Source: Anaeromassilibacillus stercoravium
GTDB lineage: Bacteria; Bacillota; Clostridia; Oscillospirales; Acutalibacteraceae
NCBI GenBank assembly: GCA_019118845.1
Contig: DWYE01000117.1
Coordinates: forward strand, 1-46,289
Length of the DNA: 46,289 nt
Direction: 5' to 3'
Below are positions 8,850-20,100 of this stretch, in pieces (positions within the stretch are counted from its first letter, which is position 1; each line of letters opens with the position of its first letter). The notes below the pieces were generated by a model. It ran no database searches and was not told where the DNA came from. It saw only the letters and a program-made list of their open reading frames with translations. Both the position numbers and the translations under genes were made by a program.

Positions 8850-11800
8850 ATGAAAAGGAAAAATTTGAAAAAGGCAGTCTCGTTTATGCTTGCGACGCTC
8901 ATGGCAGCTTCGGCCATGACCCAGGCATTGGCTGTCCGTGAAGATCCGCCTTCTGAGGCGCACATCGACAGCAGCTGGACCATGTACCTGGTCCCGAACG
9001 CACACATCGATACCGCATGGCAGTGGCCCTATGAGGACACCGCGCGCGATGTCATCAGTGATACGTTCAACCGCGCAATCACAAACCTGAAGAGCAACGA
9101 GAACTACAAGTTCACCATGTCCGCTTCGAAGCACTATGAGTGGACCAAGGAATACTACCCGGAGATGTATGAGGACGTCAAGGAACTCATCGCCAACGGG
9201 CAGTGGGACAACCCCGGCGGCCAGGTGGTCGAGCCGGACCTGAACCTCCCCAGCGGCGAAGCTTTGGTCCGCCAAAGCTTGGAAGGCCAGCGCTTCTTCG
9301 AGAGGGAATTCAACCAGATGAGTACGGTCGGCTATGTGCCGGATACATTCGGCTTTAACGGGCAGTTCCCGCAGATCCTGAAGAAGGCCGGCATGGACAA
9401 CTTCGTCACCACGAAGCTCAACTGGCAGCAGCAGAACACCGAGCGCGATTCCGACATCTTCAAGTGGAAGGCCATCGACGGCACCGAAGTCCTGGCCTAT
9501 GCGCCGATGAAGGACTATGTCAACATCTACAGCGACAGCCAGATTGTCAACGCCCTCAAGCGCAACGAGCAGACCGGCAAAGAGACCGGCGTGAAAAAAG
9601 CGCTCGGCATGATGGGCAATGGCGACCACGGCGGCGGCCCCGATTCCGGCCAGTATGCAAGGGTTCTCCAGCAGGACGGCTCGGACGCTGTGCAGGGCGC
9701 AAATGTCGAGATGGCAACCATCACAGAGTATTTCAACAGCGTCCGCGAGACGGAAGACCTGAGCAAGGTCCGCACGGTGGAAGGCGAAATGTACTTTGAA
9801 AACCACCGCGGCACCTACACCTCCTGGGCGCGCGTCAAAGAGTACAACCGCAAAAACGAGATCCTTGCCGAAAAAGCGGAGAAGGCCGGCACCCTGGGCA
9901 ATTGGCTCGGCGTCCTGCCGAACGCGGGCAGCGAGGACATCAGCAAAGCGTGGGACAAGATCCTCATCAACCAGTTCCACGACGTGCTTCCGGGTTCCTC
10001 CATCCCGTATCAGTATGAGGTCACCTACAACAACCAGGAATTGGCCAAGAACCTGCTCAACAATGTCCAGAACGACGGCCTGCAGGCCATCGCTTATAAG
10101 GCGGACACCAATGTCGACGGCACGCCGGTCCTGGTGTTCAACCCGCTCTCTTGGGAGCGCAGCGATATGGTCGAGACCACTGTGCGCTTCACGGACGCCG
10201 TTCCGGAGCAGATCGCCGTCTATGACGGGGACACCCTGGTTCCCTCGACCGTGACCGCCCGCGACGAAGAGAAGAAGACCGCCACCATCCGCTTCCAGGC
10301 GAATGCGCTGCCGTCCGTAGGCTTTAAGATCTTCACGGTCAAGGCTGGCGACGGCACGGTGGAAACCAACCTCAGCGTCGAGGAAAACGACAGCCTCTTT
10401 GTGATGGAAAACGAGTTCCTGAAGGTCGAAATCGACAAGGAAACCGGCAACATCGCACAGGTCTATAATAAGAAGGACAACAACCGCCCAGTCTTTGCCG
10501 ACGGCTACCAGGGCAACGAGATCCACATTTATAAGGATACCGGCGGCAGTTCCTATCCCGCATGGGATCTGGTCATGGATGAAATGAACGCCGACCCGGT
10601 CGCCATCCTGAACGATACGCCGGAAGCGATTGAAATCATCGAAAACAGCCCGGACCGCGTCGTTGTGCGCGTCTCCAGAAGCTGGTCAAACTCCTCGATG
10701 TACCAGGATATTACGTTGTATCCGGACAGCGACCGCGTGGACGTCAAGATGCATGTCAACTGGAACGAAGACCAACGCATGATAAAGATCTCCTTCCCGT
10801 TCGCGGCGGAATCCGACCATGCAACCTATGAGATCGCCTATGGCGCCCTGGAACGTCCGACCACGCGCGACAACAGCATCGACAACGCAAAGTTCGAGGT
10901 CTCCGGCCACAAGTGGGCCGACGTCACCGACGACAGCGGCGAATTCGGCGCCAGCATCCTGAACGACTCGAAGTATGGCTGGGACGCTATCCAGCTCAAG
11001 GACGAGGAAGGCAATGTGGAGGCCACCCGCCTGCGCCTGACCGCCCTGCGCTCCCCGATGGGCGCTCCTGTCCGCTGCAGCGGTTGGGACCCCTCTCCTT
11101 ATTACATTGATAAGACCACGCACGACTTTACGTATTCCATCTATCCGCACGCCGGCACCTGGCAGGAGGCAAACTCCGTGCAGAAGGCCGCCGAGCTGAA
11201 CTATAAGGCGGAAGCCGTCCAGTCCGAACGTCACGACGGCGACCTGGGCACGGCATATTCCTTCGCCACCTCCAGCGCGGACAACGTGCCGATCAGCGTG
11301 ATCAAGACGCCGGCCGACGACCCGGATGCGAAGGACAAGCTGATCGTCCGTGTCTATGAGTCCGACGGCCAGGAAAACACCGACGTGACCCTGACGCTCC
11401 CCTCCAATGTGAAATCCGCCAAGGAAGTCAACCTGTTGGAGAAGGACGACGAGGACCTGAATAAGGAAATCACCGTCGACGGCAACCAGATCCACTTCTC
11501 CATGGGCAAATATGAGATCACCACGATCGCCCTGGAAGTCGAGCCGTATGGCGGCGAGGAAGTGGAACTGAAGTCCGCCCCGGTGGACCTGTTCGATTAT
11601 TACAATGTCGATGCGGTCAGCTTCAACGAGGACCGCAAGGACGGCGACTATGACGGCGAAGGCAACACGATCCCGGCAGAGCTCTGGAAAGATTCCATCA
11701 CCTTTGAGGGAGTCAACTTCGATCTTGGCCCGACGGTCGACGGCTACGACAACGTGGTTGAAGCCAATGGCCAGACCATCGCGCTGCCCGAAGGCAACTA

Positions 11801-14800
11801 CAAATATGTCTACCTGCTGGGCGCCGCTGCCGGCGACGGCGAAAAGAGCGGCGTGTTCACCGTCAACTATGCGGACGGCGAACAGACCAACAAGGAAATC
11901 AAGTTCGCGGATTGGGATTCCGAACTCTCCGGTTGGGACCGCTTCAGCAACACCGACATCCGTCCCTATGTGCGCGACCAGGTGGGTTACTTCTTCACCC
12001 ACTTCCACAACGGCACGAAGGACCGCATGACGGTTGACAATTACCAGTTTATCTATGCCATCCCGGTCGATCCGGAAAAAGGCCTGGAATCCATCCAGCT
12101 TCCGGACGCCCCTGGCATCAAGATCGCGGCAATCTCCGTTGCAGACAGCGACTATCTGCGCGTTGCACAGGAACCCACCACACAGGAGACGGTCACGCTG
12201 CCCGCGATTGAGAATGTGCGCGCAGAGCTCGTCACCGGCGAGGGCGCGTTGGGCGACAAGGCGACGGTCACATGGGATGCCGCCGACAACATCGCTACCT
12301 ACCGCATTTACCGCGGCACCAGCGAGGACTTCACCGTAGAGACCGGCACCCTGGCCGGGACCGTGGACGGCCGCAAGACCTCCTTCACCGACACCCTGCC
12401 CGCCAACGGCGAGTATGTGTACAAGGTTGTCGCGACCGACAACAACAGCAATTTGACCGAGCTCTCCGCCCCGTCCAACATTATTGAGGGCGGCTTGGAC
12501 AACGCATTCCTCTCTGTTCCGCAGGACAAGATCACCGCTCCCGGCGGATACAACAACGAGGAGCCCTACAGAGCTTGCGACGGCAACACCTCCACCAAGT
12601 GGTGCTACCGCCAGGATGGTATTTACCTGCAGGTCGATCTCGGCGAAGGCAACAGCTGGACCATCGACAAGTTCACGCTCGTCAATGCCGGCAGCGAAAA
12701 CCCGAACTACATCACCCGCGATTTCCGCATCCTGACCAGTGACAACGGCACCGACTGGACCGAGCAGGTCAAAGTCACCGGGAATACGGAAAACGTGGTG
12801 GAGATCGTGCTGGACGAACCCGTCACCGCCCGCTATTACAAGCTGATCCCGGATTATGCCGGCCAGACTGGTTCCGACGCAAACTGCCCGAGAATCTATG
12901 AATTCCAGGCATGGGGCCGTTCGAGCGAGGCGCTGGCTCCCTCTGCGCAGGATGTCGGCATCAGCCTTTATAAAGACCCGGACGACGCCTCTAAGGTCGT
13001 CATGGATGGCACTTATACCTATGTAAACGCCACTTTGTCCGGCAAAGAGGGCGACTCCAAGCTCCAGTGGTATCAGAGCACGGACGGAGAGACCTTCACC
13101 CCGATCGAAGGCGCAACCGGCCTGAGCTATACCATGGACAAAGCGGACGCTTTGGCATTGGCGGCCATCAAGTTCGAAGTCATCCCGGTCGATAAGGACG
13201 GGGTGGCAGGCGAAGCAGTTAGCAGCTCCGTCGTCATCAACAGCGACAGCAATGTCCTGGTTGGAAAGCCTGTGGAAGCCGACAAACAGTTCAACGCTTC
13301 CGAGGCCGGTTCCATGCTGACCGACGGCGACCTCCTGACCAAGTGGTGCGCGGACGGCGTCTCCGAAGAGGACCCGCGCGTGGCCATCATCGACATGAAC
13401 GGCGTGTATGATCTGAGCAAGATCACTCTGCGCCATGCAACTGCCGCCTATGACGAGAAGGTCCCGGGCGCGGACGAAAGAGACCGCTTCAAGGAGTATA
13501 ACACACGGAAGTACAACCTCTATGTCAGCATGGACGGCAAAGAGTGGACGCAAATCACCGCTGGGGAAAATCCGGACGGCGTTGGCGTCACAGAGCATAC
13601 GTATAACAGCGGCGAGGCTGTTGGCCGTTATCTCAAGGTCGAAGTGACCCAGGGCGTCGCATTGAACGACGATGGCAGCCCGTACGACGGCAACAGCTGC
13701 GTCCGCCTGTACGAAGTGATCGGCGCCGGTACCATCCTCGACTTTGCCGACAAGCAGACCGAGGATGCAGAGGAAGACATCGACATCACGGACGTCGTGC
13801 CGGAGAATGTGAAGGTTGTCAATGCGACTGCGGACCGCGTTCCGGTGGCCGGCGATACGATCGAGGCATCCTTCGATGTGGCTGAGGAATACAAAGATTA
13901 CGCCCGCTTCCGCTGGCTGGTCGCGGATTCCGAAGACGGCCCGTTCTCCCCGATCGAGGACTCCTATTCCTCCAACATGCTGGTAACGGAAGACCTCGCT
14001 GGCAAGTGGGTCCGCGTCTCCGTGCGCATCGACAAGGGCGTGACCATCTACAGCAGCCCGTTCGAAATTTCCGACGACATGAGCCCGGTTGAGCGCAACC
14101 TCACCGTGAGCTTCCCGGCTGGCGATGTAGAGATCAGTGCGGACGGCATTGACATCGGATTTGCAAACCTCACCGGCCTGCTCAAGGCAGAGGTGCTCTC
14201 CGATTCCCCGATCCAGCTGACCTTCACCCCGGTTGCAGACGGCAGGGAATTCGCTTCGATTACGGCAAATGGCGAGGAAATCCCGTTTGACGAGGATACC
14301 GACACCTACTCCTACACCTTTGAAGGGACGATGAGCCGCTTCGACACGGAGATGGAATTCTCCTTCACCGTCGTGGATAAGCTCGTCCTCCGCTCCACCA
14401 TCGAAGCTGCAAACGATCTCGTCGGCAGCGACGAATACAACGACGCGGTAGGAGCCGTCCAGAAGAAGTTTGACAAAGCGCTCGAAACCGCGCAGGCAGT
14501 AGAAGCCGACAAGACAGCAACGCAGGACGAAATCGACGAAGCTTGGGCCGAATTGCTCAAGGCGATTCAGATGTTGAGCTTCAAGGAGGGCGATGTTTCC
14601 GCACTCCAGGCTCTGATCGACCTGCTCGCCGGCTTGAATGCAGACGACTATACCACCGACAGCTGGGCCAACTTCTCCGAGAAGTATCAGAACGCCGTAG
14701 ATGTGGTGAACGACAGCAACCCGCTGGAAGTCGATGTCATCAAGGCGACGGACGAACTGAACGAGGCTGTTGAACAGCTCGTGCGCTTGGCAAGCAAGGA

Positions 14801-15599
14801 ATCCCTGAGCGCTGCCATTGCGAAGGCACGGTCTATCGAAGAGGTACTCGACCAGTATATCGAAGCGGGCAAGGCAGAATTCCTGGAAGCCCTGGCCAAC
14901 GCACAGACGGTCATGGACAACCGCGACGCGAGCCAGCAGGCTGTGGACGACGCAGAATCCGCATTGGTCGAAGCGATGTCCGCATTGCGCAAAATCCCCA
15001 ACAAGGACGTCCTGAAAGAACTCCTCTATCAGGCGACCAGTATTGACCGCAGCAAGTACACGCGTGCAAGCCTCGCTGTTCTGGACGCTGCTATCACGCT
15101 GGGCAACAAGGCCATGGCGAACGATAACATCGGCCAGGAAGAAGTGGATTCTGTGGTGAAGACGCTCAAGAAGGCGCAGGCTGGCCTTGAGACAGTTTCC
15201 AACAGCTCCTCCGGCGGCAGCCACAAGGGTTCTGGTTCCTCCAGCTCCTCCGGCAAGACCTCCGGTGAAGGCACTGCAGTGGCCGTACCTTCCGCAGTTG
15301 TTGCAGCAGCGCAGGGCGTTGCCGCACAGCAGGCATATGTCCGCAGCGACACCACGCTGCCGTTTACCCTGAAGCACGGCCAGGCCTACTGCTTCAAGAT
15401 GACGGCTGTGGGCACTGAGGCTGTTCCGAGCTTCACGGTCGGCAACGGCGATGTGCTCAAGACCCAGTTTGTGGCAAAGGTTGGCAACGACTACTACTTC
15501 CGAGTCTATGCGATCGGCGCACCGGGCCAGAGCGCAGGCGTTTACACCACCCTGCCGGGCCAGAACGCGCAGAGACAGTGCGTTGTAACCATTGGCTAA
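8850..15599 (+). CDS. Giant secreted GH38 alpha-mannosidase
   Basis: 2249 residues; ATG 8850 follows AGGAG, with a signal peptide ending near TQALA-VRE (residue 28-29). The N-terminal half is GH38: zinc motif AHIDTAW (His52, Asp54), nucleophile in VPDTFGF (Asp165), and NQFHDVLPGS (His377/Asp378). GH38 enzymes are zinc-dependent retaining alpha-mannosidases acting on N-glycans and mannosides. After the GH38 C-terminal sandwiches come an Fn3 domain (about 1120-1210), a discoidin/CBM32 domain (about 1215-1365), an Ig-like domain, a second CBM32-like domain (about 1470-1630), another Ig-like domain, a beta-sandwich (about 1746-1845), FIVAR repeats (about 1846-2117), a Ser/Gly linker and the two-Cys tail. 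There is no LPXTG or SLH motif, so how it stays on the cell is unclear. Most bacterial GH38 enzymes are near 850-1050 residues. Confidence 0.95.
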   Translation: MKRKNLKKAVSFMLATLMAASAMTQALAVREDPPSEAHIDSSWTMYLVPNAHIDTAWQWPYEDTARDVISDTFNRAITNLKSNENYKFTMSASKHYEWTKEYYPEMYEDVKELIANGQWDNPGGQVVEPDLNLPSGEALVRQSLEGQRFFEREFNQMSTVGYVPDTFGFNGQFPQILKKAGMDNFVTTKLNWQQQNTERDSDIFKWKAIDGTEVLAYAPMKDYVNIYSDSQIVNALKRNEQTGKETGVKKALGMMGNGDHGGGPDSGQYARVLQQDGSDAVQGANVEMATITEYFNSVRETEDLSKVRTVEGEMYFENHRGTYTSWARVKEYNRKNEILAEKAEKAGTLGNWLGVLPNAGSEDISKAWDKILINQFHDVLPGSSIPYQYEVTYNNQELAKNLLNNVQNDGLQAIAYKADTNVDGTPVLVFNPLSWERSDMVETTVRFTDAVPEQIAVYDGDTLVPSTVTARDEEKKTATIRFQANALPSVGFKIFTVKAGDGTVETNLSVEENDSLFVMENEFLKVEIDKETGNIAQVYNKKDNNRPVFADGYQGNEIHIYKDTGGSSYPAWDLVMDEMNADPVAILNDTPEAIEIIENSPDRVVVRVSRSWSNSSMYQDITLYPDSDRVDVKMHVNWNEDQRMIKISFPFAAESDHATYEIAYGALERPTTRDNSIDNAKFEVSGHKWADVTDDSGEFGASILNDSKYGWDAIQLKDEEGNVEATRLRLTALRSPMGAPVRCSGWDPSPYYIDKTTHDFTYSIYPHAGTWQEANSVQKAAELNYKAEAVQSERHDGDLGTAYSFATSSADNVPISVIKTPADDPDAKDKLIVRVYESDGQENTDVTLTLPSNVKSAKEVNLLEKDDEDLNKEITVDGNQIHFSMGKYEITTIALEVEPYGGEEVELKSAPVDLFDYYNVDAVSFNEDRKDGDYDGEGNTIPAELWKDSITFEGVNFDLGPTVDGYDNVVEANGQTIALPEGNYKYVYLLGAAAGDGEKSGVFTVNYADGEQTNKEIKFADWDSELSGWDRFSNTDIRPYVRDQVGYFFTHFHNGTKDRMTVDNYQFIYAIPVDPEKGLESIQLPDAPGIKIAAISVADSDYLRVAQEPTTQETVTLPAIENVRAELVTGEGALGDKATVTWDAADNIATYRIYRGTSEDFTVETGTLAGTVDGRKTSFTDTLPANGEYVYKVVATDNNSNLTELSAPSNIIEGGLDNAFLSVPQDKITAPGGYNNEEPYRACDGNTSTKWCYRQDGIYLQVDLGEGNSWTIDKFTLVNAGSENPNYITRDFRILTSDNGTDWTEQVKVTGNTENVVEIVLDEPVTARYYKLIPDYAGQTGSDANCPRIYEFQAWGRSSEALAPSAQDVGISLYKDPDDASKVVMDGTYTYVNATLSGKEGDSKLQWYQSTDGETFTPIEGATGLSYTMDKADALALAAIKFEVIPVDKDGVAGEAVSSSVVINSDSNVLVGKPVEADKQFNASEAGSMLTDGDLLTKWCADGVSEEDPRVAIIDMNGVYDLSKITLRHATAAYDEKVPGADERDRFKEYNTRKYNLYVSMDGKEWTQITAGENPDGVGVTEHTYNSGEAVGRYLKVEVTQGVALNDDGSPYDGNSCVRLYEVIGAGTILDFADKQTEDAEEDIDITDVVPENVKVVNATADRVPVAGDTIEASFDVAEEYKDYARFRWLVADSEDGPFSPIEDSYSSNMLVTEDLAGKWVRVSVRIDKGVTIYSSPFEISDDMSPVERNLTVSFPAGDVEISADGIDIGFANLTGLLKAEVLSDSPIQLTFTPVADGREFASITANGEEIPFDEDTDTYSYTFEGTMSRFDTEMEFSFTVVDKLVLRSTIEAANDLVGSDEYNDAVGAVQKKFDKALETAQAVEADKTATQDEIDEAWAELLKAIQMLSFKEGDVSALQALIDLLAGLNADDYTTDSWANFSEKYQNAVDVVNDSNPLEVDVIKATDELNEAVEQLVRLASKESLSAAIAKARSIEEVLDQYIEAGKAEFLEALANAQTVMDNRDASQQAVDDAESALVEAMSALRKIPNKDVLKELLYQATSIDRSKYTRASLAVLDAAITLGNKAMANDNIGQEEVDSVVKTLKKAQAGLETVSNSSSGGSHKGSGSSSSSGKTSGEGTAVAVPSAVVAAAQGVAAQQAYVRSDTTLPFTLKHGQAYCFKMTAVGTEAVPSFTVGNGDVLKTQFVAKVGNDYYFRVYAIGAPGQSAGVYTTLPGQNAQRQCVVTIG
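15333..15596 (+). repeat. Two-Cys C-terminal module, copy in GH38 protein
   Basis: Residues 2162-2249. The module starts AYVRSDTT, contains GQAYCFKMT, VGNGDVLKTQF and VGNDYYFRVYA, and has a second Cys six residues from the end (QCVVTIG). The copies at 21113-21379 and 26670-26936 are closely similar. Confidence 0.85.
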
Positions 15600-15660
15600 A
15601 GCCACTCGCAAGAAACAGGCAACCGGCCATTTGGCCCACCTTTCCATGTAACTCTTTTTT

Positions 15661-15697
15661 CGCTGTGTCGGATTTTCATCCGGCACAGCGATTTTTT
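15661..15697 (+). terminator. Intrinsic terminator after the GH38 gene
   Basis: A 12-bp stem (15661-15672 against 15679-15690, one G-T pair) with loop TTTTCA, followed by ATTTTTT. A T run also precedes the stem, so it may have some bidirectional activity. Confidence 0.9.
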
Positions 15698-16051
15698 ATT
15701 ATGGAAAGACCTTGAATCTATCCAGATTCCTTTCCTTTTGTCTTCGGACGAAATTTCTTCTTTATTTAAAGGAAAAACGTGGGCCTAAACCAGCAGAAAA
15801 TCCTTTTTCTTTTCTGTTGCCACGAATTGTCTATTCAAGCGCTAGCAAACCCGGCATTTCATATCCATTTTGTAGCATTAATTTATAAAATAAATAGTTT
15901 CACACCGATTGAAAACACAAAATAAATACCAATTTTCCCAAAATTATTCCTAAAAACTTGATGCTATCTGTTATAAAATAAGTGAGTATACAGATTCATT
16001 TTATCCTTTCGGATCAGGAAATAAAACATGGAGAGATAGGAGGAATCGCTC
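15698..16051. other. AT-rich intergenic region upstream of the PrsA-like gene
   Basis: About 350 bases with no credible gene on either strand. TATAAA at 15972-15977 is a possible -10 without a convincing -35. AGGAGG at 16038-16043 sets the downstream TTG start. No three-box motif and no tRNA-like fold were seen. Confidence 0.5.
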
Positions 16052-17092
16052 TTGAACGCAAAAGCTATGAACCGTTGGCTTCCGTTTTTTATGGCCTTTC
16101 TCCTTTGCGTAAATATGCTTACAGCATGCAGTGCCAATGGAGAGACCGATCCCTATCGAACGGTTGGCGAGATTGCCGGCCGGCCGGTGGCCTTAGGGGA
16201 ACTACAACTATTTGTAGACGATGTCCGCCAGCAAACCAACAGCTATTTTAAGAGGACTTACCAGCTCGATTCTATTACGGACGCGGAATGGAAACAGGAC
16301 TTCGGGGGTGAATCCCCGGTCGATTACGCCATCCAGCTGGCCATGGAGGAGCTGGTTCCCTATAAGGTGGTCGAGCAGAAACTGGTAGAGCTCGGCAGCC
16401 AGCAGGATTTCTCCTACGAAGCCTTTGTAAACCGTTGGAATCAGGAGAACGAGGACCGGCAGCAAAAGCAAGCGGCCGGTGAAGTCATTTACGGCCCGGT
16501 GCAGTATACCGAACGTGTCTACTACGATTATGTCAACGAGGCCTATCGCGAAGAGTTGGAGGCGCAGCTTTATACGGAACCGACGGAGGAAGAACTCCGG
16601 GCCTTCTACGACCAGAACACCGACCTGTATCAGGAGTTTGGCAGCGTTACCATGCAGTGTATCGTTCTGCCGCAGGATATATTTTCCCAGGAACAGGCGG
16701 AAGCCGCGCGCAATGCCATTGCGGAGGCAATGGGACAGGGGGCTACCTATGCAGACGCTGCTTCGCAAGCCGGCATTTCTGAATATACCCAGGAGCGCAC
16801 CTTTACCGCAGACGACCTCACCAGTCCGGATGTGAGCGCTTTCCCGGATGTGGAAGACGCCGTCTACGACCTCCAGGAGGGGGAAACCTCTGCCTTAATC
16901 CAAAATGGGGATCTGCAATGGCTGTTCTTCTACTGTACGGCCCGTGAAGAAGGCGGACGGACGCCCTTCGAGGAATGTAAGGACGCCTTAAAGGACATCT
17001 ATGTGGAGCAGGCCTTTGATATGGATTTGGAGCAGGCACAAGCCTCAGCCCAAATTGTCATATACGATGAAGCACGCGAATGGATTCATTGA
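16052..17092 (+). CDS. PrsA/SurA-like extracellular foldase lipoprotein
   Basis: 346 residues. GGAGG at 16039-16043 is 8 bases before TTG 16052 but 23 bases before the first ATG (16067), so TTG is the likely start. The signal peptide ends in lipobox LTAC, giving a lipid-anchored protein. The SurA_N/PrsA-like start (GEIAGRPVALGELQLFVDDV) is followed by a charged helical stretch and a region resembling a parvulin prolyl isomerase domain (SVTMQCIVLPQDIFSQEQAE..., then EGETSALIQNGDLQWLF). Such proteins help secreted proteins fold outside the membrane. The beta-helix gene starts 75 bases downstream with no terminator between, so it may be the dedicated client. Whether isomerase activity is present cannot be judged. 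Confidence 0.75.
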   Translation: MNAKAMNRWLPFFMAFLLCVNMLTACSANGETDPYRTVGEIAGRPVALGELQLFVDDVRQQTNSYFKRTYQLDSITDAEWKQDFGGESPVDYAIQLAMEELVPYKVVEQKLVELGSQQDFSYEAFVNRWNQENEDRQQKQAAGEVIYGPVQYTERVYYDYVNEAYREELEAQLYTEPTEEELRAFYDQNTDLYQEFGSVTMQCIVLPQDIFSQEQAEAARNAIAEAMGQGATYADAASQAGISEYTQERTFTADDLTSPDVSAFPDVEDAVYDLQEGETSALIQNGDLQWLFFYCTAREEGGRTPFEECKDALKDIYVEQAFDMDLEQAQASAQIVIYDEAREWIH

Positions 17093-17167
17093 CCTTTCCG
17101 TCTGTTTAGAGAGGAGGGAACATCGCACAGCGGTAAGGCGAAAAAAGAAAGGAAGGAAGATTGACTT

Positions 17168-20100
17168 ATGCAGTTCAAAAAAGGTAGCGCATTTACAAAA
17201 GTTCTATCCTTGGCCCTGGCGATCATGGTATCTGCCAGCAGTCTCCTCGGAGGGACTGCTTTCGCCGCAGAAACCTCCGTGCAGGACGCCAGCACTGTAA
17301 ATACACTCTCTACTGCTGCAAATGCAGAGGAAGAAGAGGATTTTACAGTTGTCGAAAATTATGCGCTGAATGGAACCATGGAAGAGGATACCAACGGCGC
17401 GCTGACCTATTGGATGCCAGATCTGAAAGATGGCAGCGATGACAATACCATCGCCAAAGCCACCAGCATCCGGTATGGCGATGTCAACATTGGCAGGCAC
17501 GACGGTTATTTTGCAGCCATCCGGCCGAACAGCTCCTATGTCCCCTATGAGGCCGCGCTGGAGCAATTGATGGTCCTGCCCAACGGCACATATACCTTGT
17601 CCGCCTATGTCTACTCTGTTACGACGGAGGAAGATAAGGAAAACGGCGGCTATGCCAAGATGTATGTCTATGAAGACGATGGTCTGGAAGCCATCGAAGT
17701 AGATCTGGAAGCGACCGGCGCATGGACCCAAGTGGTCATCCCGGACGTCACCATTACAAACGGAAAGTGCCGCATCGGTTTCGGCCTGAAATCCGTGGGC
17801 TCGGACGAAGGAACCGCGCGCGCCCTGGCGGTCGATAACGTTGTCCTTTCCATCCCGGCCGGTACCATCAACGGCACGGTGACCGATCCCGATGGCGCAA
17901 CGGTCCCGAACGCCACTGTCAAAGTCAAGGACAGCGCGGAAACCGTCGCATCGATCACAACCGGCAGCGACGGCACTTATGAAATCGACGTACCGGCCGG
18001 AGACGACTTCGTCGTCACCGCTGCAAAGGCCGGCTTCCGCTCCGTCTCCGAAGAGGGCGTCACGTTTACAGAGGGCGAGGCCACCACGTTGGACCTCCAG
18101 TTCACAGAGATGGTCGAGGAAAACGCCTACTATGTGGACGCAGATTTCGGCGACGACAGCAACGACGGAACCTCCCCGGAACGCGCGTGGAAAACCATTG
18201 CCAAGCTGAACGAGACGGTCTTCCAGCCGGGCGACACCATCCTGTTTAAGGCCGGCTGCTCCTGGGAGGGAGAGACCTTCAAGCCCCAGGGCAACGGCGA
18301 AGAAGGAAACCCCATCTATGTCGGCAAATACGGCGACGAAGATCTGTATCCGGCCATCCATGCAAACTATGTGCCCGGCACGCCGCTTGCAGAGATGGAA
18401 ACCAATAATAAGAACGCCCTAGAAATCACCGGGATCAGCTACTGGGAATTCCACGATCTGGAACTGACGAACTACGGCATCTACAACGACGATTCGACTG
18501 CCAACGAGCAGAAGGGCCGCCGTGCCGTAACCATCCGATCCAGCGGCGGCACCATGGAGGACATCGTTCTGGATGGCCTCTACATCCATGACGTCAACGG
18601 TTGGAACCCCAAGGCCAACGACGACAATGGCGCGGCCATTTCCTTTGGTGCAAATGGTCAGACCTACATCGACGGCCTGACCATCGAGAACTGCCTGATT
18701 AAGGACGTCACCCGCGACGGTATCACCGGCGGCGGCTACACGGGCACCCGTCCGTGGGGCTGGAACTCCTGGGATATGCAGAATGGCGTCCCGCTGCGCC
18801 ATAAGAATGTGGTCATCCGCAACAACGTGCTGGACACCATCGCAGGCGACGGCATTGTGGCAACCGGCACCTATGAGATCCTGGTGGAACACAACCTGGT
18901 CACCCATGCCAGCAACAATCCCATCCCGTATCCCAATCAGAGCGGCAACGCAAGAACCAATCTCTCCGCTGCCGTGTGGCCCTTCGATGCGGATAACTCG
19001 ATCTTCCAGTACAACGAAGTGTGTTACACCGGTGTTCCGAGAGGCACCGAGGTCGCGGACGGCGAAGCGTTCGACTCCGACTATTACTGCGTGAATACCC
19101 TGTTCCAGTACAACTACAGCCACGACAATGAGGGCGGCTTCCTGATGATCTGCGGCCCGGCGTATGCGTATTCGGACGGCACGGTAGTCCGCTACAATAT
19201 CAGCGAAAACGACGGCTCGATGCACGGCAAACGCACCATTTTTGAGATTGGCGGCGGCGGCGGTGTTGACCACAGCTATATCTACAACAACACCATCTAC
19301 ACAAGCGAAGACCACTCCGTATTCTCCGTCATGCGCGGCGAACCGTGGGATGGTAAGCCGAAGGGCACCAATTTCATCAACAACATCTTTGCAATCAACG
19401 GTACGGTTGCACAGTTCGGCTTTGCCGGCGATCCGCGCGATAAGGGCAAGGAAGGCGTCGTTACATACAACCACAACCTGTACACCGGCACCCTGTTTGA
19501 AGGCACGCTGAAAGACATGCCGGACGACCCGAACGCGGTCTTCGGCGATCCGAAATTTGTCGATCCCGGCAATGCGGGCGACGGTTATGAGAATGCAAAG
19601 GCCTACCAGATTCAGGAAGGCTCCGCAGCCATTGGCGCGGGCCTACAGATCGACCAGAGCTGGCTCGGCCAGAAGCTGGATACCGTGTCCTACACCGCCG
19701 GCAACGGCTCCACAGCGGAAAACAAGGCGGTCTACTTCCACGTTGACGGGGAAGAGTTCCAGTGGCAGGATCCCAACGGCGGCATCGACTTCTTTGGGAA
19801 CCCGCTGCCCACGCGGAGCGCTCCGGACATCGGCGCGCATCAGTTCTCCGTAGAACCGCCTGCTCCGGAAGAGCATACATTGACCGTCCGCTTTAACCTC
19901 GCTGCACAGATGGTCGGGGAAGGAATGGATATCGATCTGGCAAACAAGTTGGGCATGTACAGCACCCAGGTGATGGGCGAAGATCCCATAACCTTTACCT
20001 TTGTCCCAACCGCAGAGGGACGCGAGTTCCGCAGCATCAAGGTCAATGGTGAGCCGGTGGCCTTCGACGAAGATACGGATACGTACAGCTATACCTATGA

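Noticed and set aside
10686..15686. A 1666-codon open frame on the minus strand opposite the GH38 gene
   Set aside because: Antisense shadow of a strongly supported GH38 gene; the translation has no recognisable motif or ribosome site.
15698..16051. The AT-rich gap as an integration site or tRNA remnant
   Set aside because: No cloverleaf-like fold, direct repeats or integrase gene could be found nearby.
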